From NCBI GenBank assembly GCA_030533445.1, contig CM060070.1:46770385-46834384 (forward strand): a stretch of 64,000 nucleotides of DNA. Direction: 5' to 3'. Of the stretch, positions 24,901-36,900 are shown piece after piece (position 1 is the first letter of the stretch; every line of letters begins with the position of its first letter). The translations under genes were made by a program, and so were the position numbers. Under the pieces are notes generated by a model. It was given only the letters and a program-made list of their open reading frames with translations, was not told the DNA's origin and made no database searches. The DNA is from Cyprinodon diabolis (Eukaryota > Chordata > Actinopteri > Cyprinodontiformes > Cyprinodontidae).

Positions 24901-27900
24901 CAGCATCTTTGCTGAATGGCTAGATATAGATCTTGTGCTTCTAGACCTCACTGAGGGACGGGGGGACTCCATTTGTAAGGGGTATGCAAGTGATAAAAAA
25001 AACCTAACTTGCCCTATAGAGGGTTAAAAAGGAAATAAAGCGTGTGGTCTCTCCGCCTGCAATGGGAAATTCATCCAAACTAAAGTGGGGGATGAATGAA
25101 TGAATTTAAACTAGTATGTAAACTTCTGACCCACACTGAGAGTAGAGAGAGCAGAGATAAAACGACGAGTTTCAAAGCAGATGTCGACAGCTGAAAAAAA
25201 AAATAGACTTTTATGCAATTTGATTGTCTGCTTGGAGCCGGAACAGAGTAGGATTTGGTGGCAATTTGTCCCCATTCTGAGCGCATTACTGCTGCAGCTT
25301 TCATCATGCACCGAGCATGTGACTCAGGGATCCTTTTCCAGCACACACAATCACTGCACAAGAGAGGGTGGTTGCTTACCTGTCAGCAACACCTGCAAGA
25401 TAACCTTTTTCATATCCATCTTTAGAATTTTATGCACCGAGTCAAGTCAGGCCTACGCACACAGGGATGTCTGTGCTTCACGGCTCACCCAGTCAGAATC
25501 TGTCCGGCCCGCTATCTTTAGCTCGATTGACGATAATGCATGTTCTATATGGGTTAAAAACAGCAGCGCCGCACACAGCAGCTATTTAGTTTGTAGAAGA
25601 AGCTTTGAAACATGAAGCTAAACAGCCTTTTATTTAAAACTGATCAAGTTTCAGACAATTCTCCAGAATCACATGTTGGGGGGGGATTTAACTTTAGGCA
25701 ATACTAGGCAGCTGCCTAGGGGCCCCAAGCTTCTGGGGGCCCATAAAACTCTGTTTCCATGTATGGTTAATACAAGTATTCCTTATTTTTCCACACTAAT
25801 TATGTTTTTAATAAAATCCTTTCGCTAGAACGCTGATAATATTAAGTGTGTCTCAGCCCCCCCCCCCCTTCAGTGTCCACCATATTGGATCAGTCCATTT
25901 GCTGCACATGTTCAGAAAGGTCCAAACAGACAGCAGCAAACCATTTGAAAACAAACCATGCAAAGAGCAGTGTTGCCAACTTAGCGCTTTAGTCGCTATA
26001 TTTAGCCACTTTTCAGACCCCTCTAGCACTTTGATTTCTAAAAAGCTCCTAGCGCCAAATCTACAGACTTTTTTCTGCTACTGGAGACTTTGGAGACAAC
26101 ATCTAAAAGCAGCGAACTCTGCTCTCCAGAGCAAGTAGATTGGTAACCCCGCCTCCTGCTCTCCTCTATCTTGTCTGCTGTCATGATTCATGCAGCTATT
26201 ATTTCATCCAAATGAAAAATGGAGAACAGATAAGCAGATCATGGCTTGTCTACAGTGAAAAGAAGGACTGGGTTATTTACTTTGGCCTTTTTGGAAACAC
26301 AGGAAGGAGCAATCAGCTAAGTGAGCTTAGTGCTTGGAAAAAATCTTTCATTCCTTTAGAGACAGCATGAAAAGTCAGCTGAGTACAAAACATAGAGAGG
26401 AAAACAAGAAGAAAAGGGACAAGAAGAGAGGGACACAACCTAGAACAGATAATGGATGTCTATTCTATTAACATTTCTCTATCTGGAGAATGGGGCTGTT
26501 TGATGGGTTGTCTTCTCCATTCAGAGGGGCCCCTGCCTGTCTTTGCCTAGGGCCCCACATTTCCTAAATCCACCCCTGGGTGCAAACTGTTCTAAATTAA
26601 AGTAAGCAAAACTGCACCTGTATGTTATTTTTTTCATATTGCAGCTGTTAGATCTAGAGTAAATAGAAGCCTATGCATTGGTCGTGCTGCAGCAGCTAAA
26701 AGATGTAGCAACTTAATTGAACATAAACTGAAACCAAGAGCAGAGGAATCATTTATGGCTAAAGAATCGTCCATCTGCTGCAAAGCATCCATCAAACCAT
26801 GACTCTTCCACCCTCATTGTGGATAATGAGGTTATTTTCCTGGAATGCTGTTTTTAGCTTACCGTATGTCAAACATGTCATCTGCATCTAGACATGTTGG
26901 CAGCTTTTTTTGTTGTTTTTTATTTCCTCGACTGGGAAAAACATTTTTTAACCAATAGAATAGTTGTTCAGATTTTCTTTAAGGCCTCTTTAAATATCCT
27001 GTCCAACTCATAAACTGCTCTAATCTTTTTTTTCTGGAGACCTCTAAGAGCCTCTTTGAACCTCACCATGTTTCAGCTTTCCTTGCATGCAAGATGAATT
27101 GTCGCAATATTTGTGAATTTGCAAACTCCTGGAAAAAATACATCTTGCCAGAAGCCAATAGATGCATTTACCTTGAATCCTGATAAGTTTTGATGATATT
27201 CAAGGATGTGTGAAATCAACCAGAAACAGCAGGCTGAAATAAAACGAACATTGCTGCGCAGGTGGACTGCGCTAATCAGTCCATCTTTTTCCCTTTTTTA
27301 AAAACAAGCAAAAGGATGAGATTTGTGTCTTTATGGGTAGCAAAGATGTTTGCATGTTCCTCCCAACCTGAATTGCTAAGTTTGAATTATTAGTTGACTT
27401 TTGAAATTTGATGCATGACAGCTGCTACTGGACGTTTATGGTCTGTGTCACAGTTAACACTCTGCTGCTCCTCTCCAAAATTATAGGTGACCGCAGACAG
27501 GAGGCCTCTGATTGGTCAAATCTCCATCCGCTCTACTCTATGCGTATTTCCTGTTTGGTTCCTTACCGGCTTGTTTTGTTTGTCTGACCCCCATTGTGGA
27601 AAACGACTGGTGAAGATGGAGCAGCTAGCAGAGCGAGGTGCGCGAGAACGCTGGGACCCTTTTTCCACCTGGATCCCCGCTCTTTTTGGCCCTCATGTCC
27701 CTCCGTTGTCGCACAAACTTGCCCCCACTTCCTCGCCGCCTCGGCCGTATCTAGACCCACAGCTAGTTCCTGATTGGTCCTCTGGTGTTGTGGCGTGGAA
27801 TAACATAGTGCAGACCACGCTTCAATATTGGGCAGAAATCAAAAATATCTGCGACGCGCTGCTGCAGGAGGATAACCAGGCCTTTAGTGTGAGGGATTGC

Positions 27901-30900
27901 TGAAGAGTCAATGAGTCGATGCAATCAGCTGGTTTTCCTTAGATAGAAAACTTTGAATCAATCTGAATGGATGATCTGGTGAACTGGAAAGTGACCTGAG
28001 ATGACATGATGTGAATTGGAGCTATAGAAATCCACTGAATTGAACTGACTTGTTTGTTTAAAACAGATTATTTGTTGTACTTGTTTTTAGAGGCACCGGC
28101 TGGTAAAATGCCTTTTTCATTTTTACTTGTTGCTTATATTATTTTTCAGTATGATGGAAATGAAAACTAGAGTAGCTCTCAGAGGCTGTTCAAGGTTTTC
28201 ACATGATGATTAAAAGAGGACGCCTCACATTTACTGAGAAACCATACAGATTCATGCAATTTTCTAGGTGGTAAAAAAAAACCTCGATTTTTCAAAATGA
28301 AAGATAAATAAAAAATAAGCTTTTTAAATACAAGCTTGTTTTCTAAATTGTAAATAATTCTAATTTTAAAGCCGCTGTTATCAGATGAAACCACAGGATT
28401 AAAGAGACAAACTGAGAAATGCGTTTCCACACAAACTCTGTGGCACAGCAATACGCCTGTAGATAGAGTCACTAATAGGAGGAATTGTTTCTCTGACCCA
28501 CTGGACAAAAAAACAAATAAATCTTGGACTTTACCTTCCAGAGGAGTCCTTCATACTTTTTGACATGACGGGTCAAACCCTGCATATGACAAACATTTAT
28601 GGAGTAGAAAACACATCATAAAACAAATCAGTGAAGCGTTAGGAAGCTGAGCATGTGCTGAACACTCACTCGATGAACGTTGCTTTCAAGACACTGCTTC
28701 ATTGTTGCATCGCTGGCCAGGTCAAACACCGTCTGCCCTGCAGGTTAGAGAACGGAAGAGTTTTATCACCACAGAACGCATGCACAAAAACAGAGGAGGG
28801 GGTTTAAGTGTAGCTGCAAGCAAATGGAAACGTTAAGGTATTATCTAAAACCTGTGCATCGAGTGAAATCTCAGCTCTTATGATAGTTATTTTAATAATG
28901 GTTACTATGGAGGGTAAAAGATGAGAATAAGGACCTGAAATGTGCAACAATTCTAGCCTCACAACAAAATGATCATTTCTCTCTGGACGTAAATATTTTC
29001 AGTATGTAGAGAAAATCTCAGGTTAAAGCTGGAAAAATAAGCAAAATGAGGCCACATGAGAGTGTTGGTCCAGATCAGGGGTCGGCAACCCAAACTGCTC
29101 AAAGAGCCAAATTGGACCAAAAACAAACAAAAAAACAAATTCTGGAGCCTCAAAAAAGTCTTCTATCAGCCTCGTATGGCAACACGGCTCTAAATGTATT
29201 AGCCCACTGTAAAAAAAATACTACACGGGCTTAATAATAATCATTCATGATTAAATGTTTATCCTGGAGCAAAGGTCACATAGCAGCAGGAGATGAAGGA
29301 GGAGCAGTGAGCGCTCTCACCGCGTGCCGCTTCACCACGTGGTTTAGGTTCTGTTGCATCGATGAAATGATAGAAACAGGATAAAGGAATCTTTCTATGG
29401 CGGAAGTGTTTCTGTTGGGAGGAGCTGATGGAGTCATGAGGAACCAAGCAGGAAGTGACATCATCAGAGCAGAGCTCTCTAACCCTGAAATCCCACATCC
29501 TCCGTCACCAGCGTTCCTTTATTTTGAGGATTTGGGGAAAAAAAATTAAAGAAAGTTTCCATCCCTGCATCAGAGCGCTTCCTGTTGGATCTATGAACGT
29601 TTTCTATGCTTGCAACCAAAGTAGTAAGAGCAGTGGAGTTTGGAGATGCAATCCACTTCTTAGATCTATCTTTGCTCTCCTCTAATTCATCCAGAAGTTC
29701 TGCCCTTTTTCTCTCGCTCCCAGCTTGGTGGTGGGCTGCATATTCAGCAGCCGTCCCTGGAAATACCTTTCCTAATGACTTTTCATTATTTGACATTTTC
29801 TCCTTCCAAAGCAAACATGCAGGCGATCCTTCCTCATTGGTAATGAAGCAAATGATTCGCTCCATTCTTCTTTGAATCCTCTTTTCTCATCAGCTATCTT
29901 CCTTTTTTCCCCTTTGGCCTCCATGGCCTGAGACACACCCGCCGCTTTGTTTACAGCAACTACCGGCCAGCCTGGCGCAATAGTTCCCCTGTGGCGCGAG
30001 CACAGGGCGACTGTTGCGCGCCTTTATCGATCATGCTCGTTTCCTGTCGCTTGTGCGGTGAATCGTGCCGCCTGCGCTGTGCGGAGATGCAGGGGAAACC
30101 GTGTCTGATGGGGAAGCGTAACACCGGTATTTCCATCAGGAAAACGCTGTTTTGCTGCTGGAGTCCTCCTGACTCTCCATCTCTCTGTGTGTGCTGTACG
30201 TTAACACCCACCAGCAGAAACACCCACCTACCCAACTGACAGATGGAATCTCACTATACATCAGCCATTCTCATCCTCCCCTCTCTAGTGACAAGGCGCG
30301 CACGGGTCCTATCATGAAAAAAGGTTCATTGTGCGACCTGAGTAACGCGCAGTAACGGGGTGTCGGCAATAGTAACTGCGTTATAGTTACAGTCAAAGTA
30401 ATTAGTTAGATTACTCGTTACTAAAAAAAGTTAAGGGAGTTACTTTCAACGCTGTTACTCCCATCACTGATGACTATGATGCAAACTTTCGTTGAAAGAA
30501 ATGTTTACTTTTATTGTTTAAATGTATTTATGATACAAATGTTTCCAACATTGGAAAACATAATGAATGTTTGTTTGATCTCCTGCACACCATATTAAAA
30601 TAAACAAACAAAAAAAGCTAATTTCATACGTTTTTTTTAAAAAGCTCCAAGGAGCCACAAGGGGGGCGGTGGGTTGCCAACCCCTGGCCTAGTGGGTTAG
30701 AGCCGTGCGCTTTCCAGTTCAATCCCCACAGCCTCCACTCTGGGTCCCTGAGCAAGACCCTTAACCCCACACTGCTCCCTGGGCACCGCACAATGGCGGC
30801 CCACTGCTCCCCAAAGGGAGGGGTTAAATACCGAGTTAATTTATCCAACGTCATGACATCAATAAAGTTCAATTATTATTTAATTATCAATTATTAGTTT

Positions 30901-33900
30901 AATTCAACTTCTAGGGAGTTAAATTCAACACTTTTAGAGAGTCCATATTGATCCACACTAAAATGTGTTTAAAAGAGACTTTTGTTAAACAATTAACACT
31001 GAAAAACACTCCTAATAGCTGCAATTGAACACTTATCAGAGTTGAATTCATCTAATGCTGGTGTACAGTGTGAAAGGTTAGCATCCCACTGGTGTTAATG
31101 GCTCAGTCATTTATTGTGATTAGCTACATCGTAACCATGGCTGCCAAGGAGCACAATGACAGGCTGCTGTAAAGAGGCGCCATGAAAGCCATCAGGAGCC
31201 TCTCTATGTTAATTTTAAAATCAACGCTTAATGAATCTGCTTGAATTTAACTTTGCAGAATAAAACCAACTCAGTGGAGGAACTAACGGAGCATACATCA
31301 AAACTGGAAACTTTAAAAGTTTGATTTTAAGTTTTCCTTTCATGGGTACTTTCTAGCTCTTTGCAGGCGTTGGCAGACACACCGTTTTTGTTCATGGCGT
31401 TGGGGTCAGCGCCACTCCTGAGCAGCTTGAGGGCGCACAGCCTCTGGCCTCGGTAGGCGGCACAGTGCAGCGGAGTGTTACCCAGCAGATCTGTGCAGCT
31501 GATATCTGGAGGCTTCTTCCTGCCGAGCTGCAACACAAAGAACAGCAACAAACTCTTTCATTTCTTACACAACCACTCAGCACTGCTCTATGGCTCTCTG
31601 CTGCTGCTTGTTTCATCACACTCCTACAGACAGTTTTGCCCAAAACCCTCAAAAACTGTTTCTAACTAAGATGTTTTTCACTTAACAGGTTTTTGTGAAT
31701 TGTTATTTTAAAAAGGTTTTAACCACCTTGCTTATTGTGAAATCTGATGCACGAGACTTTGAGATATTTTAAATTGGCCAGGCTGCAACAATAAACAATG
31801 AGAGTCAATTGGTAGAAGTATTGTTTTAAAGGGGTCATAGAATGCAGAGTTTCCATTGATGAAAAAGGATAGTTCAGTGGGTGAAATAGACGTACAGAGA
31901 AGTTCAAACCCCATCAACACCTCCTTTCTCTGCAAATCTCACAATTCTAGACTTCCACCATAAAACAGGCGAATCCAATACATGACATTTCCATAGAGAT
32001 ACATACAAATATGAAGATTAGTGTTCGACCGATGCCGTTTTTTGGTCCCGATATCCGAAACCTGGCTGTGCAGTATCAGCCCATACCGAAACCATCTGTT
32101 TGAAACTGATGTGTGTGTATCTATGAAGTACTGCAGACTACTAGGATGGTAAATAATCACCATCATGGCTTCATGTCAAGCTGCTGCCTTCCTTTGTGAA
32201 GCAGGAAACAGACTAAAACAAAGTGAATCCAGTAGAACTTTTTATTGCCTACCTGGAATGGGTGACAATAGTTGAAGAAACTTCTGGCTCTCAAAATGGT
32301 ATCAGTGCCCTATTGGTTGGTACTCACCGATACCACCATTTTAGTGCTGGATCGGGGCCCCGCCCCATACTGGTATCGGTGCAACACTAATGACAATATG
32401 TTTTTATTTCATTTATTACTTTTTGTGTATGTCTGTTTATGTATTTTTTTTACTTTGTGGTGAAAGTGTGAGGCCAATTTCACAGGAATATGCTGCTTTG
32501 TGGGAACGTTCAGTTACTTGTAGGGACCAGTCGACTCAAACGCTGTAGTTGAGGGGCAGTGATACGCTGTGACACAGAGGCACGACTTTCAACCAATTAT
32601 TAACAAGGAAAAGAAAAGTTACCATTTATTAGTTTCCATAGCAAACGTCAGAAAATATCTATAAATGGTTCAAAGGAAAAAGCACTTTTATGTCCTATCA
32701 ACACAAAAGTGCACAACGGGAGTTAATCCCCATTGGGTTCAACTGGAACTGTGATCTGCACACACATTTTGCCTTTTGTATCTATGCTTGTTTTTCTATG
32801 TCTGCTTCTGTCTCCTTGAACCCCAGTGGGCCTCAGCAGATGGCCGCTCACACTGAGCCTGGTTCTGCTGGAGGTTTCTTCCTGTTCAAAGGGAGTTTTT
32901 CCTCTCCACTGTCGCTACCAGCATGCTTAGTGTGACGGATTGCTGAAGAGTCAATGAGTCGATGCAATTAGCTGGTTTTCCTTAGATAGAAAACTTTGAA
33001 TCAATCTGATCTGGATGATCTGGTGAACTAGAAAGTGACCTGAGATGACATGAGATGACGTGACAAGAAAAGATAGATTCAGTGAATATTAGCTGGTCAT
33101 AATGTCTTACAATGTGTTTGGATAAGGATGGGGACAATTATGTTCTTTTGTTACCTCTCCCTCACTTCTGGCAAATCTATTTGTTTTTCAATTGAATTGT
33201 GTAAATTACATGTCAAGTTATATGTGGAAAATATTAGATGTTACACAGAAAACTTTGAATCAATCATCAGATCATCTGACTGGATGATCTGGTGAACTGG
33301 AAAGTGACCTGAGATGACATGTGAATTCTGAGCTATAGAAATAGACTGAATAGAACTGAATTTACATTGACCACTTCGTTTCACATTAAAAAGAACATAT
33401 CCTGTGTTTTCCTCACATAACAAATGTACTGAAATAAATGTAGCTTTGACTTAATTTAGTGAGATTCTTATACTATAAATAGGACACCTCACATGCCCTT
33501 ACTAAGTTTTCTATATGTCTATATTAGTGTTGCACCGATACCAGTATGGGGCGGGGCCCCGATCCAGCACTAAAATGGTGGTATCGGTGAGTACCAACCA
33601 ATAGGGCACTGATACCATTTTGAGAACCAGAAGTTTCTTCAACTATTGTCACCCATTCCAGGTAGGCAATAAAAAGTTCTACTGGATTCGCTTTGTTTTA
33701 GTCTTTTTCCTGCTTCACAAAGGAAGGCAGCAGCTTGACATGAAGCCATGATGGTGATTATTTACCATCCTAGTAGTCTGCAGTTCTTCATTTATACACA
33801 CACATCATTTTCTAACAGATGGTTTCGGTATGGGCCGATACTGCCTGCCAGGTACCGGGGCCAAAAAATGGCATCGACGCAACACTAGTCCATATGGAGT

Positions 33901-36900
33901 TTTAGGTTTGATGTATAGAGGGAAATTTCTGTATAGTGAAACATTACTATAGACTGGTATAACGAAACACTGGGCCAGACTTTAAAAATGGAACATTTCC
34001 AACAGATTCCAAAAAAGTGAAAAAAAACAAAATAAAAAACTTCAATCCTCTGGACTTTGTTACCACTGTTGAAGACGTTTCTCTTCCATCCAGGAAGCTT
34101 TTTCATTTCAAAATGTCAGAAATAGCGTTGAGTTTCAGGTTTTATCCAGCAGCCCAACAAAGCCTTAAGAAAGCATGCAGATTGAAAGGGATGAACGGGT
34201 CCCCCCCTTTGGAATGGGGGTCGTTTGAGTTCTTTGTTAGCCTTAATTCCTGATACCTGTCTAAGTCTCTGAAAAGCAGTTGTTAGAGGGAATTGTTGGC
34301 CTGGCTGAAACGGGCGAGGTGTTCTGGTCCCATCCATGGGGGTGGGTGTTTCAATTCAATTCTATTCAGTTTATTTCTATAGCTCCAATTCACATCATGT
34401 CATCTCAGGTCACTTTCCAGTTCACCAGATCATCCAGTCAGATTGATTCAAAGTTTTCCATCTAAGGAAAACCAGCTGATTGCATGGACTCATTGACTCT
34501 TCAGCAATCCCTCACACTAAGCATGCTTGTAGCGACAGTGGAGAGGAAAAACTCCCTTTGAACAGGAAGAAACCTCCAGCAGAACCAGGCTCAGTGTGAG
34601 CGGCCATCTGCTGAGGCCCACTGGGGTTCAAGGAGACAGAAAGGGTTCAAGGATTGGGATGATAGAAGGAAAGAAGCCTGTAGAGCCCCATAGAGGGGAT
34701 CAAGTATATTACAGCAAAGACATGTGAAACTGAAACCAATCCAAAGAAGTGAAGAAATGCAGAGCAAAAATCTGCTGGACTGAGTAGCTGTGAGGAAGGC
34801 GAGTGCATAACTCCTCAATTGAATATGTGTGGATAAACTTTCAGCATTTCATCAAAAAGAAATAAAACAAGGTCCTAAAATCAACATGAAGGAGATAATT
34901 TAGCAGATATAAAAGAGAAAATATTACCTTTATAAAACCACAATAATAAAGACTGTTAGATAGTGATTTATCATCTTAGTTTCTGATTATAATTAGATAC
35001 ATTTATTTTATCCTTCCTTTTCAAAGGCCCACCACCATCAATCTAAAGCTGCTATACTACAGACTATTCAGGACTAAACCATAGCTGTAGGTTCCATCCA
35101 GCACTAACCAGCTGAGTTAGCGTCGATAGGTCTCCTTCCCTTGCCGCTTCCAGTAGTTTCTCCTCCAGCTTCCGCTCTTCTGTTCTTTCAGCAGCTGTCA
35201 TCCACAGAACGACGGGGAAAAAAATGAAGGAAGACATAAGCAGCATAAATACTTTGTATGTATGATGATGATAAACAAGCAAGCGTGAAAAATTGATAGA
35301 AAACAAATCTCCATGGTAACGCTAATACGGCAAGATGCAGGTCTCACCTTCCAACATGCTTCTGATCTCTGCATTCTGAGTGACATCTTTGGGAATTTGA
35401 GCGCTCCCATTGATAACAGTAGCGCATGCATCATAGTGCAGCAGCAGCATGACAACCTCCTGATCAATGTGTCGGATTCATTGATTGGTTGGCAGAAACG
35501 GATGAGTATATGCATGCAGAAAAAGAAATCTTTCAATCAGCAAAGTGATGCAGGAGTGTTGAATCAAAGATCTCAGGTATCTTTTTATACTCAACCACAC
35601 CTTCCTCCCTGTGAATGCAGCTTTGTGCAGCGCAGTGTCTCCAATGTTATTGGGCAGGTTAACATTTGCTCCCGCCTGCAGGATGAGAGTTAAAATGGCT
35701 TTTATCCGTTTCAGCCTTTCTATATTTCACTTCAAAGTAAGAAGATTTGCTACCAGTGGCGGCTGGCCAGTAGGGGCGCTGCCCTCCCTAGATGCAGAGG
35801 GGAAAAGTCATAATATCTATAGATTTTAAAAGTATTATCTTAATAATATGTGGCTACATGTAATCTGATTTATTAATACAACATTTCTACCAGTTGACTC
35901 CCATTCAACCGTGCATTTCCTCCAACAGAACGCATCATTTCTCTTCATTCAAAGCGCCCCTGTTGCTAGGGAAAAGTAATAAATATTTGGCCAATCAGCA
36001 TCTCCAAAATTAATTGCTAGATAGTTTTGGCCCCTGCTACAGTGACGTAGGTGATGTAGCTAGTAGTCAGTCAGGCAGTGAGGTAGAGATTATGGCGACG
36101 ATGACAGCTGAACTCTAAGAGCAGCTTTCGCACCATTCGGTGAGATCTTTACTGACTTAGTCTTTCACTAGAAGGACGATGGTGTAAAAGATCCATGTAA
36201 AGCAGCGGGGACCTGCGGAGCCCTAAATAAATGTAATGAATTTTTTTAAGGAGTCGGTTCCAGCGTCAGTCATGGCTGACAGCCTGTGGGACAGCTGATG
36301 CACTATTTGATGTTCCCTGAGTGATTTGATGAGGACACAGTCTGGACAGACAGACTTCATACTCCTCTCCGACAGCTAGGACTGATTTAAAGCACTTTTC
36401 AGAAAAGGCAAAGAAGAATGAACAACCTGGGATTCACATGGAACATAATAGAATATAGTCGACTTCTTCTACTTCCTGTGGAGGATGAGGAGAGCCCCCC
36501 CCCCCCCCCCCCCCCATCCTCCCCACCTTCTCCAGAAGCACCATAGAGAGCGTTCTGAGCAGCTGTCTCACTGTGTGGTGTGGAGGCTGCAGCGCCTCAG
36601 ACTGGAAGAAGGTGAGAACAGCAGAGAGGATCATGGGGGCTCCTCTTCCCTCCATAAAAGACATTTCATCCCAGCGCTGCGTGTCCCGAGCCCGTGACAT
36701 CATCAATGACCCCTCACCCCCCCACCATGGACTGTTCTCCCTGCTGCCCTCTGGCAAGAGGCTTCACAGCATTCAATGCAGGACCAGCAGGTTCTGCAGC
36801 AGCTTCTTCCCCACCGCCATCACACTGATGAATTTTTTTGTAAAATGGGTTTATTTTATTGTATTTTATTATATTTTATCAAAAAAATATAAAAATTGTT

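Noticed and set aside
25181..25615. 144-codon plus-strand frame as a gene
   Set aside because: No known motif, antisense to osbpl1a in an intron, with no promoter or splice context; treated as chance.
29479..29875. 128-codon minus-strand frame as a host gene
   Set aside because: It lies between hAT terminal repeats and resembles hAT transposase N-termini; it is better explained as a decayed transposon.
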